This document shows, piece after piece, positions 7,133-16,078 of a stretch of 52,077 nt of DNA. Within the stretch, counting starts at the first letter, position 1; every line of letters begins with the position of its first letter. The position numbers and the translations under genes are program-made. The DNA comes from Actinomycetota bacterium (GTDB lineage Bacteria; Actinomycetota; Actinomycetes; Nanopelagicales; Nanopelagicaceae). A model generated the notes under the pieces. The model searched no databases. It had not been told where the DNA came from and saw nothing but the letters and a program-made list of their open reading frames with translations. The stretch covers positions 1 through 52,077 of the forward strand of contig WLNU01000001.1 of the NCBI GenBank assembly GCA_009699645.1, written 5' to 3'.

Positions 7133-8743
7133 CTAGTTAAGATCAAACTTTCGGAGCCCTTTACCTGGTACTAGATCTGTACGATCACATTTCGCGAGCG
7201 TAGGAAAACCATCAATCCACACATACTCAAAACCAGATGCTGGTAGTCGTGGTGACTCAAATGTTGCTCTATCTACGACTTTTTCTTCATCCAATAGAAC
7301 TAAGTCTGCTCTGTAACCCTCTTTCACTAGTCCACGATCTTGCAGTCCCAAGCGTTTAGCTGGTCGACCTGTCATCCGATTGATTGCGCCTTCTAATGAA
7401 AACATTTTTTCATCTCTTGAATAGTGACCAAGAAAGCGAGCAAATGTGCCATATGCACGGGGATGAGGTCTATCGCCATGAAGAATTCCATCAGTGCCGA
7501 CCATATGCCTGCGATCTTTCATAATTGTTCGAACATTTTCTTCGTTTCCCCCAAAGACGACTACTGAGGCTTTAAAATCCTCTGATAAAACTAAGTCAAT
7601 ATAAAATTGTGAACCTGATTTATTATAATTCTTTGCGAGTTGAGAAATATTACAGCCCACGAAACCCTTATTTTCTGGTCTTTCAACCCCAGCAATAACT
7701 ATATTGTCCCAATTCACCACACCACCCTGATTTCCATCACTTCCAAGATGGTCAAGATTTTGAATCACTCTCCTTTGAACCTCAGGCTCTCTCAAACGAG
7801 TACGAAGCTGTTCAATACCTCCAGATTGTACCCAGGAAGGCAAAAGTACATGCAGATAAGATGAACCCGCCAAGTATGGATAGGTGTCAAGTGAAATATC
7901 TATCCCTTTTTCTGTTGCTGCGTCGAGCAGCTCTAATAGTTCCCCTGCGCGCCCATGATAGATCGGAGCACCCATATGGCAATGAGTTAAGTGAAGAGGA
8001 GCTTTGGATACTGAAGAAATTTCTATGCATTCTACAATCGCCTCCAAAACTTTTGCGCCATAACTCCTGTGGTGTACCGAAAAATATCCACCAAATTCAG
8101 AGACTACTTTACAAAGTTCGATTAATTCATTTGTGTCGGAATATGCTGCGGGGAAGTAAGTAAGGCCAGCTGATAATCCAAACGCTCCCTCTTGCATACC
8201 AGTTCGAATAACTGCTTGCATATTTTTCACATCTTCAGGTGAGGATAGACCTTCATCCATTCCACGTATCAACATTCGAACCGTGCCATGGGGAACGAGA
8301 TATGCAACATTAACTGCACATCCTTTATCCACCTCTCTTAAATATTCGCCTACTGAATTGAAATTCCAATCTTTATCGTTGAGAGATCCGTTCCACCCAT
8401 ATAGTTGGGCCCGCAATTCAGCTTGAACAAAGTCATTGGTGGGCACATAGCTCAAACCATCTTGTCCAACAACCTCGAGCGTTACACCTTGTGTGACTTT
8501 AGAAAGGTGAGCCTTATCTGCAATAACCCCAAGGTCAGAGTGAGAATGCATGTCAATAAATCCAGGTGCAAGAACAAGATTATCGCCATCTATAACTTTT
8601 CCAATACTATCTCGAATAAAAGTCTTGCTTATCGTTTGAATTCGGCCATTTTGAACACACACGTCTCCCTGAAAGCCTTCATCGCCAGAACCATCAATGA
8701 TCTTGGCCCCTTTAACTGTGAAGGAATTTGGAGTCATAGTCAT
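7133..8743 (-). CDS. N-acyl-D-amino-acid deacylase (D-aminoacylase) family
   Basis: A 536-residue amidohydrolase with the D-aminoacylase architecture: N-terminal beta domain, HSH metal ligands at His66/His68, HLTHCH near 240, and GTDGILHGDRPHPRAYGTF near 430 carrying the catalytic Asp. It should remove an acyl group from an N-acyl-D-amino acid. The family's metal-bridging Cys (in VVGNCG) is replaced: this protein has VVGQDG, putting Asp95 at the Cys place. That marks a different subgroup and possibly another substrate. The ATG at 8743 overlaps the RidA stop (ATGA), so I prefer it to the ATG at 8761. Operon partners are RidA, a lactonase and an amidohydrolase. Confidence 0.88.
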   Translation of the reverse strand: MTMTPNSFTVKGAKIIDGSGDEGFQGDVCVQNGRIQTISKTFIRDSIGKVIDGDNLVLAPGFIDMHSHSDLGVIADKAHLSKVTQGVTLEVVGQDGLSYVPTNDFVQAELRAQLYGWNGSLNDKDWNFNSVGEYLREVDKGCAVNVAYLVPHGTVRMLIRGMDEGLSSPEDVKNMQAVIRTGMQEGAFGLSAGLTYFPAAYSDTNELIELCKVVSEFGGYFSVHHRSYGAKVLEAIVECIEISSVSKAPLHLTHCHMGAPIYHGRAGELLELLDAATEKGIDISLDTYPYLAGSSYLHVLLPSWVQSGGIEQLRTRLREPEVQRRVIQNLDHLGSDGNQGGVVNWDNIVIAGVERPENKGFVGCNISQLAKNYNKSGSQFYIDLVLSEDFKASVVVFGGNEENVRTIMKDRRHMVGTDGILHGDRPHPRAYGTFARFLGHYSRDEKMFSLEGAINRMTGRPAKRLGLQDRGLVKEGYRADLVLLDEEKVVDRATFESPRLPASGFEYVWIDGFPTLAKCDRTDLVPGKGLRKFDLN

Positions 8744-9138
8744 GAAAGGGCTACTATGCAATCGATTTCAACTAAGATATTGGGAAGGTCAGCACCAGTC
8801 GTAGTGCGAGCAGGGTATGGCGCAGTCAAGAATTCGCGACAGACTGAGTCGTACGCTTTAAAATCCTCATTGAGATTTTTTAAATAGGCCGTTACTTTAA
8901 CAACTCTTGAAAAATCTAGATTCTGAGCAGCTAAAATGAGTGACAAGTTGTGAAATACCTGCCGAGTCTGAGAAACAATCTCATCTCCTATAAACTCTCC
9001 AGTTACAGGGTCAGAGGGACCAACTCCACATGTAAACAAAAAACCATTGGCCACAACGCCATGAGAATATGCACCCGATGGCTTCGGTAACTCTTTCAAC
9101 GTGAAGTGTTTTATCTGTTGGTTTTTGTCTAGGCCCAT
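8740..9138 (-). CDS. RidA family protein (reactive enamine/imine deaminase)
   Basis: A 132-residue member of the RidA/YjgF/UK114 family. Typical features are PSGAYSHGV near the N-terminus, F.CG.GP.DP near residue 38 and the C-terminal PARTTTGADLP with the substrate-carboxylate-binding Arg. RidA hydrolyses 2-enamine/imine intermediates that PLP-dependent dehydratases release, giving the 2-keto acid and ammonia. Its 3' end is translationally coupled to the D-aminoacylase and its 5' end overlaps the lactonase stop by 10 bp, so it is a dedicated member of this catabolic operon. Confidence 0.93.
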   Translation of the reverse strand: MGLDKNQQIKHFTLKELPKPSGAYSHGVVANGFLFTCGVGPSDPVTGEFIGDEIVSQTRQVFHNLSLILAAQNLDFSRVVKVTAYLKNLNEDFKAYDSVCREFLTAPYPARTTTGADLPNILVEIDCIVALS

Positions 9139-10022
9139 GTTAATAGCCCCTTAGTATTTAACCTAATTCGATAGAGCGAAGTGCTTGCACAGATATATAA
9201 ATAGTCAAGATCTTTACCACTAAAAGTACAGTTCCCAGGGGTTTCGGGAGTCGGAATAAAACCCATCAAATCTCCATTGGAGCTGACGATATGGACACCA
9301 GCCGTTACTCCTGACCCCCCAGTTACATAGATATTTTCCTCTTCATCAAAAACCATTCCATCCATTCCATAATCATTTCCAAAATCTAAAAGAATTGATT
9401 CTTTAATCCATAAGCCACTTAAATTACTTCTGTACTTTACTAGAGTGCGGGCTCCTCCATCATCCTGATTGTAATCAGCTATAAAAAGTGATTTATTATC
9501 TTTCGAAATTAGAATGCCATTTGGACTCTCTAAATCATCGATTACTCGAGTAAGAGTTCCATCTAATTCAATTCGATAAACGGCCATAACATCCTGCTCA
9601 ATATCAGATTTGTCTCCATATCGAGGATCTGTAAAGTAAATTCTTCCCCGCGCATCAAAGCAGAGGTCGTTAGGCCCATTTAATTTCTTGCCATTAAAGC
9701 TATCAGCTAAATTTGTGATAGTTCCATCCTTCTCATACCTCTGCACGGCATGGGCGCCGCCCTTTGGATTAGACGGGTAGTTCTTACCATCGCAGCACAC
9801 TACGAGTCGGCCTTCGGCATCAAAATTCATGCCATTTGCGTGGGATGAATCATTGCTCCAGATTGAAGTTTCCCGAGACGATTCATCAAAACTATAGATT
9901 AAGTTTTCTGAGCAGTCCGAGAATAAGACATGTCCAGCACGGTCAGAGGCCGGTCCTTCGCTAAAGACTGCACCAGTAAAAACTTTCTCTAGCTGTGCAT
10001 CCTGTGGGATTAATGAACTCAT
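9129..10022 (-). CDS. SMP-30/gluconolactonase/LRE family lactonase
   Basis: A 297-residue six-bladed beta-propeller of the SMP-30/gluconolactonase family. Metal ligands appear as Glu22 (SEGP), NGPND at 115-119, Asn168 (SPNG) and Asp221 (MDGM). Such enzymes open sugar or related lactones formed by a preceding dehydrogenase. It has no signal peptide, so it acts in the cytoplasm. It sits between the amidohydrolase-2 gene and ridA in one operon. In an oxidative sugar or amino-sugar pathway it would hydrolyse an aldonolactone. Confidence 0.9.
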   Translation of the reverse strand: MSSLIPQDAQLEKVFTGAVFSEGPASDRAGHVLFSDCSENLIYSFDESSRETSIWSNDSSHANGMNFDAEGRLVVCCDGKNYPSNPKGGAHAVQRYEKDGTITNLADSFNGKKLNGPNDLCFDARGRIYFTDPRYGDKSDIEQDVMAVYRIELDGTLTRVIDDLESPNGILISKDNKSLFIADYNQDDGGARTLVKYRSNLSGLWIKESILLDFGNDYGMDGMVFDEEENIYVTGGSGVTAGVHIVSSNGDLMGFIPTPETPGNCTFSGKDLDYLYICASTSLYRIRLNTKGLLTWA

Positions 10023-10043
10023 TCGACCTCCTTTTCCCCTCGT

Positions 10044-10877
10044 CTAGAGAGATAATTTGAGCATTGTTAGAGAGTCCTGATTAATTATTTGATCGATAGT
10101 TTCTTTATGCACATAAGGAAGAGTCCCTGAACGTAATTCAGATATCGCATACAATCCATCCATCGCAACTCGTGGTGTCCATAAAGGAAAATCTGAACCA
10201 AATAAGAGCTTTTCAGTAACTGACCACTCTTGTGCTCGAACTAGTGCATGGAATCCATCAAATGGCCGTGCCCAACTCCCAGAAATATCTGCGAACACAC
10301 GCCTATTCTTTCGCAATACTGCAATCGTTTCACGTTGCCAAGGATGTCCAAGGTGGGCCATTATCTGTGTTAATCCAGGAAAACGTCGAGCAACATCATC
10401 AATTACAAGGGGTTGGCTAATTGAAAGATCTCCCGGCGGGCTTGGGGTTGCACCAACATGCCAAAGAAGAACTAACTCATTTTTTTGAGCTTCTCTAAAA
10501 AAGGATTCGAACTTCGTATCACGGGGATCAAAGTGGGCCAATACGGGATATAGCTTAATTCCCCTAAGTCCAAGTCTGATGCCATCTTGCATTTGCTCTA
10601 GTACATCTGAGTCATTTGGATCCAGTGCCATGAAGCCAATAGTTTTAGTTTTTGTCTCTTTACAAAACTCAGCGATCTTTTCATTCGGTGTGGCTACATT
10701 TGCCGCAGTTGCTCGCATTCCAAAGACAATGGCGACATCAACGTCCTTCATAGCGGCATCATATTTTTTTGCGGTAACTTCTGGGAATGGAAACCCATAT
10801 ATAGGCTCCCAATTATCGCTCCATTCATTTCCCCAGCACTCACATGTCATGAAATGCGTATGAACATCAATAATCAT
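10044..10877 (-). CDS. Amidohydrolase-2 (PF04909-type) TIM-barrel hydrolase/lactonase
   Basis: A 277-residue metal-dependent TIM-barrel protein. Metal-ligand places visible are H-x-H at His6/His8, the His in LLWHVG, the His in MAHLGH, and the catalytic Asp in FGSDFP. The superfamily includes sugar lactonases (for example L-fucono- and L-rhamnono-lactonase) and non-oxidative decarboxylases; sequence alone does not separate these. It is the first gene of the minus-strand operon 10877-6365 and is divergent from the DapA-like gene, with a shared operator between them. Confidence 0.85.
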   Translation of the reverse strand: MIIDVHTHFMTCECWGNEWSDNWEPIYGFPFPEVTAKKYDAAMKDVDVAIVFGMRATAANVATPNEKIAEFCKETKTKTIGFMALDPNDSDVLEQMQDGIRLGLRGIKLYPVLAHFDPRDTKFESFFREAQKNELVLLWHVGATPSPPGDLSISQPLVIDDVARRFPGLTQIMAHLGHPWQRETIAVLRKNRRVFADISGSWARPFDGFHALVRAQEWSVTEKLLFGSDFPLWTPRVAMDGLYAISELRSGTLPYVHKETIDQIINQDSLTMLKLSL

Positions 10878-10929
10878 TACCTAGTTACTTCGCATCTCTC
10901 TTCATCTAAATATTCTAGAACTTTGGTGG

Positions 10930-10958
10930 TTGAAATAATATAGTTTTTACTACATATA
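10930..10958 (+). promoter_or_regulatory. Promoter of the DapA-like gene
   Basis: TTGAAA at 10930-10935 is followed by 17 nt and CATATA at 10953-10958. The regulatory palindrome begins 7 nt downstream, so a bound repressor would cover the transcription start. The divergent amidohydrolase promoter on the minus strand should lie in the same 190 bp, but I could not fix its hexamers. Confidence 0.45.
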
Positions 10959-10964
10959 TTTGTG

Positions 10965-10980
10965 TTTCACATACGTGAAC
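10965..10980. promoter_or_regulatory. Operator palindrome A (TTCA-N6-TGAA), putative IclR site
   Basis: TTTCACATACGTGAAC contains TTCA-N6-TGAA with arms TTCAC/GTGAA. The same spacing and arms recur at 18392-18413 and 21088-21103, each time in a divergent promoter region of this island and once directly before the iclR gene. It lies between the genes at 10877 (minus) and 11069 (plus). Confidence 0.7.
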
Positions 10981-11068
10981 AATTCTGGTAGTTCTGCGGC
11001 CATTACGCTCGCAAAATCAAGTACAATTTCATTAATATCTACAGTCAAGAAAATTTAGAGGCGAGAGA

Positions 11069-11983
11069 GTGTCGATGGCTGATGTCGTAGAAATCAAAGG
11101 CGTTGTACCCGTTCTAAGTACGCCGCTAGATGTGAACCGAAAACTCGATAGGGTAACTCTGCGACGCGAAATAGAGTGGATCGGCCAGCAAGGAGTTCAC
11201 ACGGTAGCAACTGGAATGGTCTCTGAGATACTGAAAATGAACTTAGATGAGCGACGCGAACTAACTGAGGCGATCTGTACATACACACGAGAATTCACAA
11301 TGAGCTCAATTGTGAGTTGTGGGCAAGAAAGTGCTCAAGAAACGATTGATTTGGTAATACATGCTCAAGAATCTGGCGCCTCGGCGGTAATGATTAATCC
11401 TCCGATCGCTTCCAAACTCACAGATGATGAAATTTTTGGTTATTTTGCAGCTATATTTGAAAAGACCACAATCCCGATCGTCGTTCAAGATGCTAGCGGT
11501 TATGTGGGGTATTCCATCAATGTAAGTGTTTTAGCTAAACTTTTCATGGCATATAGTGAGCGCATTTTTTTTAAACCTGAGGCAGTACCAATTGGACAGC
11601 GTTTATCTACACTTCGGGATGCAACAGGCGGAAAAGCAAGAATTTTTGAGGGAACTGGTGGTGCTCACTTAGTAGATAGTTTTGCCAGAGGTGTCGTTGG
11701 AACTATGCCTGGAGCCGACCTCAGTTGGGCGATGGTAAAACTTTGGGACTCTCTTGTCATCGGAGATTGGAAGAGAGTTAACCTTATCAATGGTGCAATT
11801 GCCAATATGGTAAATCTGATGCCAATTCTGGATGCCTACATTGCGATCGAAAAGTACTTGCTTCAAAAGCAAGGCGTCTTTATTAATACATTTAAATTCG
11901 AACCCACAAATTTCACTTTCGATAGCGAAACTCAAGCCGAGGCCGACCGCATTTTTGCTTATCTACAAGAGATAGCTAAGTAG
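11069..11983 (+). CDS. Dihydrodipicolinate synthase/N-acetylneuraminate lyase (DapA/NanA) family protein
   Basis: A 304-residue class I aldolase-fold protein. The Schiff-base lysine is Lys169 in FFKPEA, and a conserved Tyr lies in the preceding QDASGYVGY strand (residues 140-148). It lacks the typical DHDPS NxPxRT signature, so it is probably not a lysine-biosynthesis DapA but a 2-keto-3-deoxy sugar acid aldolase/dehydratase or similar lyase. GTG at 11069 has the better-spaced GAGG site; an ATG at 11075 is the alternative. It is a single gene behind operator A. In the proposed pathway it would cleave or dehydrate the 2-keto-3-deoxyaldonate. Confidence 0.87.
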   Translation: MSMADVVEIKGVVPVLSTPLDVNRKLDRVTLRREIEWIGQQGVHTVATGMVSEILKMNLDERRELTEAICTYTREFTMSSIVSCGQESAQETIDLVIHAQESGASAVMINPPIASKLTDDEIFGYFAAIFEKTTIPIVVQDASGYVGYSINVSVLAKLFMAYSERIFFKPEAVPIGQRLSTLRDATGGKARIFEGTGGAHLVDSFARGVVGTMPGADLSWAMVKLWDSLVIGDWKRVNLINGAIANMVNLMPILDAYIAIEKYLLQKQGVFINTFKFEPTNFTFDSETQAEADRIFAYLQEIAK

Positions 11984-11990
11984 TTGATAC

Positions 11991-12932
11991 CTACTTAGTA
12001 ATAGTCATTGCCCGAGCGATGTTGCTCACGGTCAACGCTTCAATCTCTTTAGCAGTAAAGCCAGCTTTCTTCATCGCTGGAACGAAAGATTCAAGAAGCC
12101 ATGGGAAACCTCTTCCCCCATATGAGCGAAGTGCCGAACGAGTCCCAATATCAGTTCCTAGTACAACTCGATCTAAGTGTCCGTGATCTATCAGTGTCCG
12201 TGCGCTGTTTAATCGAACCTCATCCTGCGGATAGCCTTCACCTTCATAGCCAATATTATCGATGCTGCAATACACGCCTCGAGCGGCAATTTTGAGAAGA
12301 TTTGTAGTGTCTTCACGATCACCTAAGTGACTGATAATAATTCTATCCGGACCAACTCCCGCACTCTCTAAGAGATCAATCTGTTCAAGTGCAAGCTCGC
12401 CAAAATGTGTTGTGTGGGTCAAAATAGCAACGCCTGTTTCCAAACTTGCTTTAGCTGCGGCTTGAAATACACGCTCCTCTGCAGCCGTAATAAAGCCTCT
12501 CTCAGTACCTATTTCACCTATAAAACCTGCTTTGATGTCAGTATCACCAAACCCCTCACGAATCTCCTTGATCATTCTCTGGGCTAGCTGATTAGAGGTT
12601 TGGCGAAAAACTGCATCCTCATAAACAATCTCTCGATACCAACCGCATCCAAGAACAATGTTCACGCCAGTTTTTTGAGATATTCGTCGTAAAATGTCGG
12701 GCTTGGTTCCGATACCGCCTGAGCTGGCATCAATGAGCGATCCACCGCCTGCATCTTTAAAGAGTTGCACCTCGTGCTGGGCTACTTGCTCATCCTCAAA
12801 AATTACATCGTAGCTCTTGATCATCTTGAAGTAATCCCATAACACGTGCTCATGGCTATGAGTAAAGCCCATTGCAGAGGGATCAATTAAGCCATTGACT
12901 GATTGAATCTTGCCTTTTTGACTAGTGCTCAT
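11991..12932 (-). CDS. Phosphotriesterase-homology family hydrolase/lactonase
   Basis: A 313-residue TIM-barrel metalloenzyme of the phosphotriesterase family. Visible ligands are the HEH motif at residues 27-29, His in LTHTTH near 172, His in ISHLGD near 201 and Asp in VLGTDIG near 260. The place of the carboxylated lysine of true phosphotriesterases is in AGFIGEIGTE, where Glu140 is the likely bridging ligand as in E. coli PHP and related sugar lactonases. It is therefore more probably a lactonase or esterase than a phosphotriesterase. It is the last gene of the minus-strand transport operon and is convergent with the DapA-like gene (7 nt gap). Confidence 0.88.
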   Translation of the reverse strand: MSTSQKGKIQSVNGLIDPSAMGFTHSHEHVLWDYFKMIKSYDVIFEDEQVAQHEVQLFKDAGGGSLIDASSGGIGTKPDILRRISQKTGVNIVLGCGWYREIVYEDAVFRQTSNQLAQRMIKEIREGFGDTDIKAGFIGEIGTERGFITAAEERVFQAAAKASLETGVAILTHTTHFGELALEQIDLLESAGVGPDRIIISHLGDREDTTNLLKIAARGVYCSIDNIGYEGEGYPQDEVRLNSARTLIDHGHLDRVVLGTDIGTRSALRSYGGRGFPWLLESFVPAMKKAGFTAKEIEALTVSNIARAMTITK

Positions 12933-12943
12933 TTACATTCACC

Positions 12944-14098
12944 TCAACTCTCAGTGGCAATCGCATTAATTTGGGTTCCTATTACATAACCTTGGCCCTT
13001 TGATAGCGACATCGGATTAAGTGTTAGAATTCCACGCTCAGACATTTCTTGTCCGAGAATTATCCTAGGTCTACCTGTCGCTAACTTTATATAAAACTCA
13101 TCGGCAGTTAAGCCCCGTGGGGCATGGATGTGTAAATTTGTGACATTCAATGGAGAGTAGAACACTTCCTCCGACTGCACTATGCCTGCCTGGTTCAGTA
13201 AGCTCTTACACTCACTAATCTCATTGTCCCCAATGTCATAGGAATCATTTGCTACGTACTCCTGAATCGCAGCTACTACCCCAAAGATTTGCTCTCTACC
13301 AACTTTCATCGCTCTACCAATTCCATTTGATGGTAACTGAGCAAATTTATCCTCCTCGATATGATAACTCCAGGTGGAGCTTCGTTCATCTAAATCTAAA
13401 TGATGAAGCATCGCAATTTTGATGTTAGCTGGGCTAGCTACCAGTAAGCCACTGGTGTGTGGTCCCCTAAAACCCTTGCCGCCGCTTATGGCAATGAAGT
13501 CAGCGCCCTGATCTAAATACTTCTTGAGGCGATTTAATGGGGGTATAAATAATGCCCCATCAACAATGACAGAAATACCATGCTCATGTGCAATCTTGGA
13601 ACATGTGGCTAAATCTAAAGCACCTTGATCTGCACTCTCGCGCCATAGTAAGGCACAGACCTGAGGATCAATGGCAGCGATTAACTGTCCAGCTGTCGAC
13701 CCCTGCGAATCACCAAAAGCTCTCATCCGAGCACCAGCAGCACTCAAAGCATGATCGTAGGGATCTTGGTGTACCCGTTGGACCAGAATTTCAACTCGAG
13801 TAGTCTTTGGAAATGGTAACTCGATAAGCATCTGGCGATCAAAACCAGCTATGCAAGCCGCAGCGCTTAAAGTAAGTGATGCAGATGCTCCAGAGGTTAC
13901 AAGGCTTGCAGGCGCACCGATAATTTGTGCAATTAAATTACCCGCACTCTCATGCAGCTCTTCCATTCGATAACTGTGCTCATTTGACTCTTGCATGGCT
14001 TTCCATACGTTGTGACTCAACGCAAGACCACCAAGACGGGTAGCTGGACCTACTCCATTTATAATTGGTTCAATTCTTAGTTGAGAATACACAGACAC
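12944..14098 (-). CDS. SelA-like/DgaE-like PLP-dependent lyase
   Basis: A 384-residue fold-type I PLP enzyme of the SelA-like group that includes D-glucosaminate-6-phosphate ammonia-lyase DgaE. The PLP lysine is Lys208 in SGGKGFRGP and the pyridine-nitrogen Asp is Asp180 in VIVDGA. I start at the GTG at 14098 because it lies right after the upstream stop (TAA at 14100-14102) and aligns with the usual family beginning (SVYSQLRIEPIING); an ATG at 14161 would add 21 unlikely residues. It probably eliminates ammonia from a D-configured 2-amino aldonate or D-amino acid; true selenocysteine synthase is improbable in this context. Confidence 0.85.
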   Translation of the reverse strand: MSVYSQLRIEPIINGVGPATRLGGLALSHNVWKAMQESNEHSYRMEELHESAGNLIAQIIGAPASLVTSGASASLTLSAAACIAGFDRQMLIELPFPKTTRVEILVQRVHQDPYDHALSAAGARMRAFGDSQGSTAGQLIAAIDPQVCALLWRESADQGALDLATCSKIAHEHGISVIVDGALFIPPLNRLKKYLDQGADFIAISGGKGFRGPHTSGLLVASPANIKIAMLHHLDLDERSSTWSYHIEEDKFAQLPSNGIGRAMKVGREQIFGVVAAIQEYVANDSYDIGDNEISECKSLLNQAGIVQSEEVFYSPLNVTNLHIHAPRGLTADEFYIKLATGRPRIILGQEMSERGILTLNPMSLSKGQGYVIGTQINAIATES

Positions 14099-14099
14099 T

Positions 14100-15152
14100 T
14101 TAACTCGAAACTTTGCTACGAGAACCTGTTCGCCAACTTTCACGAATTCCATCAGTTGCATTCACAACCAATTGGCCTATTGAGCTATCGCACCCTGCAG
14201 GAATTTCATTGCCACGAGCCCGCTCGAGGAGCAAGGCAGTTGGCATATATGACTTATATGCCACACCATCTTCTTCAAACTTTTGCACCCAAGAGTCTCC
14301 GATTGCTCCATGGAAGGTTATCTGGCGATTTGTTGGATCAACACGTAAATCACCCTTTGCTCCATAAGCTTCCAGTCTCCACGTTACATGAGGTGCGCTA
14401 CCGAAAGTACTTACACAGTAAGTATTTACTACAGCGCCATTTTTCATCTGACCAGATACGGACTCGTGATAATCCAGAGCATCTCCTGCCGGGTAACTCG
14501 AACTCGCTACCCAGTCAAAAGAATCGTCAAGAATGTGAATTAGAAGTCCAAGGGAGTGGCTCATAGTGGTGCCAATAGCTCCTCCCCCTGCAGTTTTTGC
14601 ATCTACATAAGTATTTTTCTCACTTAAAAAACCGGTAGAAGTCGAATGGTCAGATGTTTGGCCTTCAAGAATTTCGCGAATTCCGCATGAAATGCCCAAA
14701 GTTACAAATTCCACTTTTCCAATTAGATCTTCACGAATCAAATGTCGAACTTGAGTAAAAATATCTGTATATGGCCATCCATACCCAACAAGGAGTGTTC
14801 GGCCATTGTCCTTTGCTGCTGCCAACATTTTGGCTGCTGACTTTCCATCTATCGCAAATGGCTTTTCACATAAAACATGCGCACCCGAATTCAGTGCAGC
14901 GATTACCATAGCTTCATGAGCAATGGGTGGACTGCTCACAATTATTGCATCCAATTTTAGATCTAATGCTTTCTCCCAAGAGTCAAGCCCATTTTCAAAA
15001 CCAAACATTTCTTGAATTTTGGTCGCCATCTCTATATTTTGATTCGTGACAACTACGAGTTCAACATCAGCATGCTTTTTCAATTCTGGAATATGCACAG
15101 CCACCGACCACGCCCCAGCGCTTAAAACTCCAACACGAATTTTTGAACTCAT
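14100..15152 (-). CDS. Gfo/Idh/MocA family oxidoreductase
   Basis: A 350-residue NAD(P)-dependent dehydrogenase. It starts with a Rossmann strand (KIRVGVLSAGAW), has the family CEKPFA motif at about residue 93, and a C-terminal alpha/beta domain. The family oxidises or reduces sugars, inositols and sugar acids. The ATG at 15152 overlaps the permease stop (TAATG), which fixes the start; the longer frame up to 15263 lies inside the permease gene. It is the fourth gene of the minus-strand operon after SBP and two permeases, so it probably acts on the imported compound. Confidence 0.9.
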   Translation of the reverse strand: MSSKIRVGVLSAGAWSVAVHIPELKKHADVELVVVTNQNIEMATKIQEMFGFENGLDSWEKALDLKLDAIIVSSPPIAHEAMVIAALNSGAHVLCEKPFAIDGKSAAKMLAAAKDNGRTLLVGYGWPYTDIFTQVRHLIREDLIGKVEFVTLGISCGIREILEGQTSDHSTSTGFLSEKNTYVDAKTAGGGAIGTTMSHSLGLLIHILDDSFDWVASSSYPAGDALDYHESVSGQMKNGAVVNTYCVSTFGSAPHVTWRLEAYGAKGDLRVDPTNRQITFHGAIGDSWVQKFEEDGVAYKSYMPTALLLERARGNEIPAGCDSSIGQLVVNATDGIRESWRTGSRSKVSS

Positions 15153-16075
15153 TATTTTCCCGTTCCAGATGCCAAAGCAGTCACAATATACTTTTGGAAC
15201 ACCATTGTTAAGAGTACTGGTGGAATAATTGCTATAACAGTAGCGGCAGAGAGTAATGTCCAATTGAAAGTCTGCATCGCCATAAATCCAGCTAGCAAAG
15301 GCGGAATTGTGTATGAATCGGTGAGTACTAGAGCAAAAAAGAATTCACTCCATGATTCAAGGAAGACTAGAACGCCTGCAGCAATTAGACCTGGAACGGC
15401 CACTGGCAAGATTATGAGCTTTAACGTTTGCATTCTACTTGCACCATCGAGGGCGGCAGCTTCTTCTAAATCGATTGAAATCTGATCAAAATAATTTTTC
15501 AATATAATTATCGCTAAAGGTAATGTGAATGATGTATAGCTAATAATCAACGCCCAAGGAGTATTAAGTAAATTAAGTACCCGTAAGAAGATGAAAATCG
15601 GTGCGACTAAGACTAATCCTGGAACAATTCGAGAAAGAATAGTGAAATTGAGGAAGAAATTTGAACCGATAAAGCGGAAACGTGAAAGCGAGTAAGCAGC
15701 AATCGTGGAAATTATTAAAGTGATTGCCACAACTAAAGATGCAACATACAAACTATGAAGCATAGTGTCAACTATTTTATTCACTGAAACATTGCTTGGA
15801 GCGGTTTGGCATAATCGAATATCTATTCCTGGTACGCAGTCCTGATCCGTAATTGGAAATCCAAGCACTAATCTATAGTTATCGAGTGTCGGATCAGCTG
15901 GCCAAAGTGGTGTCGGGTGAATTCCAATTTTGCTTGGTTGTGTGAAAGAGCTGCTTATTGTGTACCAAATAGGAAAAAGTATCCAAAGCACAAAACATGC
16001 TGCCACAGAATAGATCATGCTGCTGCGGGTTATCCGAGCACGACTAAGAGGCCTACGCCGTTTCGTGATCTTCAT
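15152..16075 (-). CDS. Carbohydrate ABC transporter permease (MalG/UgpE type)
   Basis: A 307-residue inner-membrane permease with six predicted hydrophobic segments and a positively charged N-terminus. The cytoplasmic EAA loop is seen as EEAAALDGASRMQTLKLII, matching the carbohydrate-uptake type 1 family, and the first periplasmic segment carries Pro/Trp-rich residues. It partners the permease ending at 16079 and the binding protein at 17027-18370. No ATPase gene is in the operon. Confidence 0.93.
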   Translation of the reverse strand: MKITKRRRPLSRARITRSSMIYSVAACFVLWILFPIWYTISSSFTQPSKIGIHPTPLWPADPTLDNYRLVLGFPITDQDCVPGIDIRLCQTAPSNVSVNKIVDTMLHSLYVASLVVAITLIISTIAAYSLSRFRFIGSNFFLNFTILSRIVPGLVLVAPIFIFLRVLNLLNTPWALIISYTSFTLPLAIIILKNYFDQISIDLEEAAALDGASRMQTLKLIILPVAVPGLIAAGVLVFLESWSEFFFALVLTDSYTIPPLLAGFMAMQTFNWTLLSAATVIAIIPPVLLTMVFQKYIVTALASGTGK

Positions 16076-16078
16076 TTC

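Noticed and set aside
8405..8887. 160-residue plus-strand ORF over the D-aminoacylase and RidA genes
   Set aside because: It lies opposite two well-supported, translationally coupled genes; composition is not protein-like.
14081..14566. 161-residue plus-strand ORF opposite the Gfo/Idh/MocA gene
   Set aside because: His/Leu/Gln-rich shadow frame without start signals.
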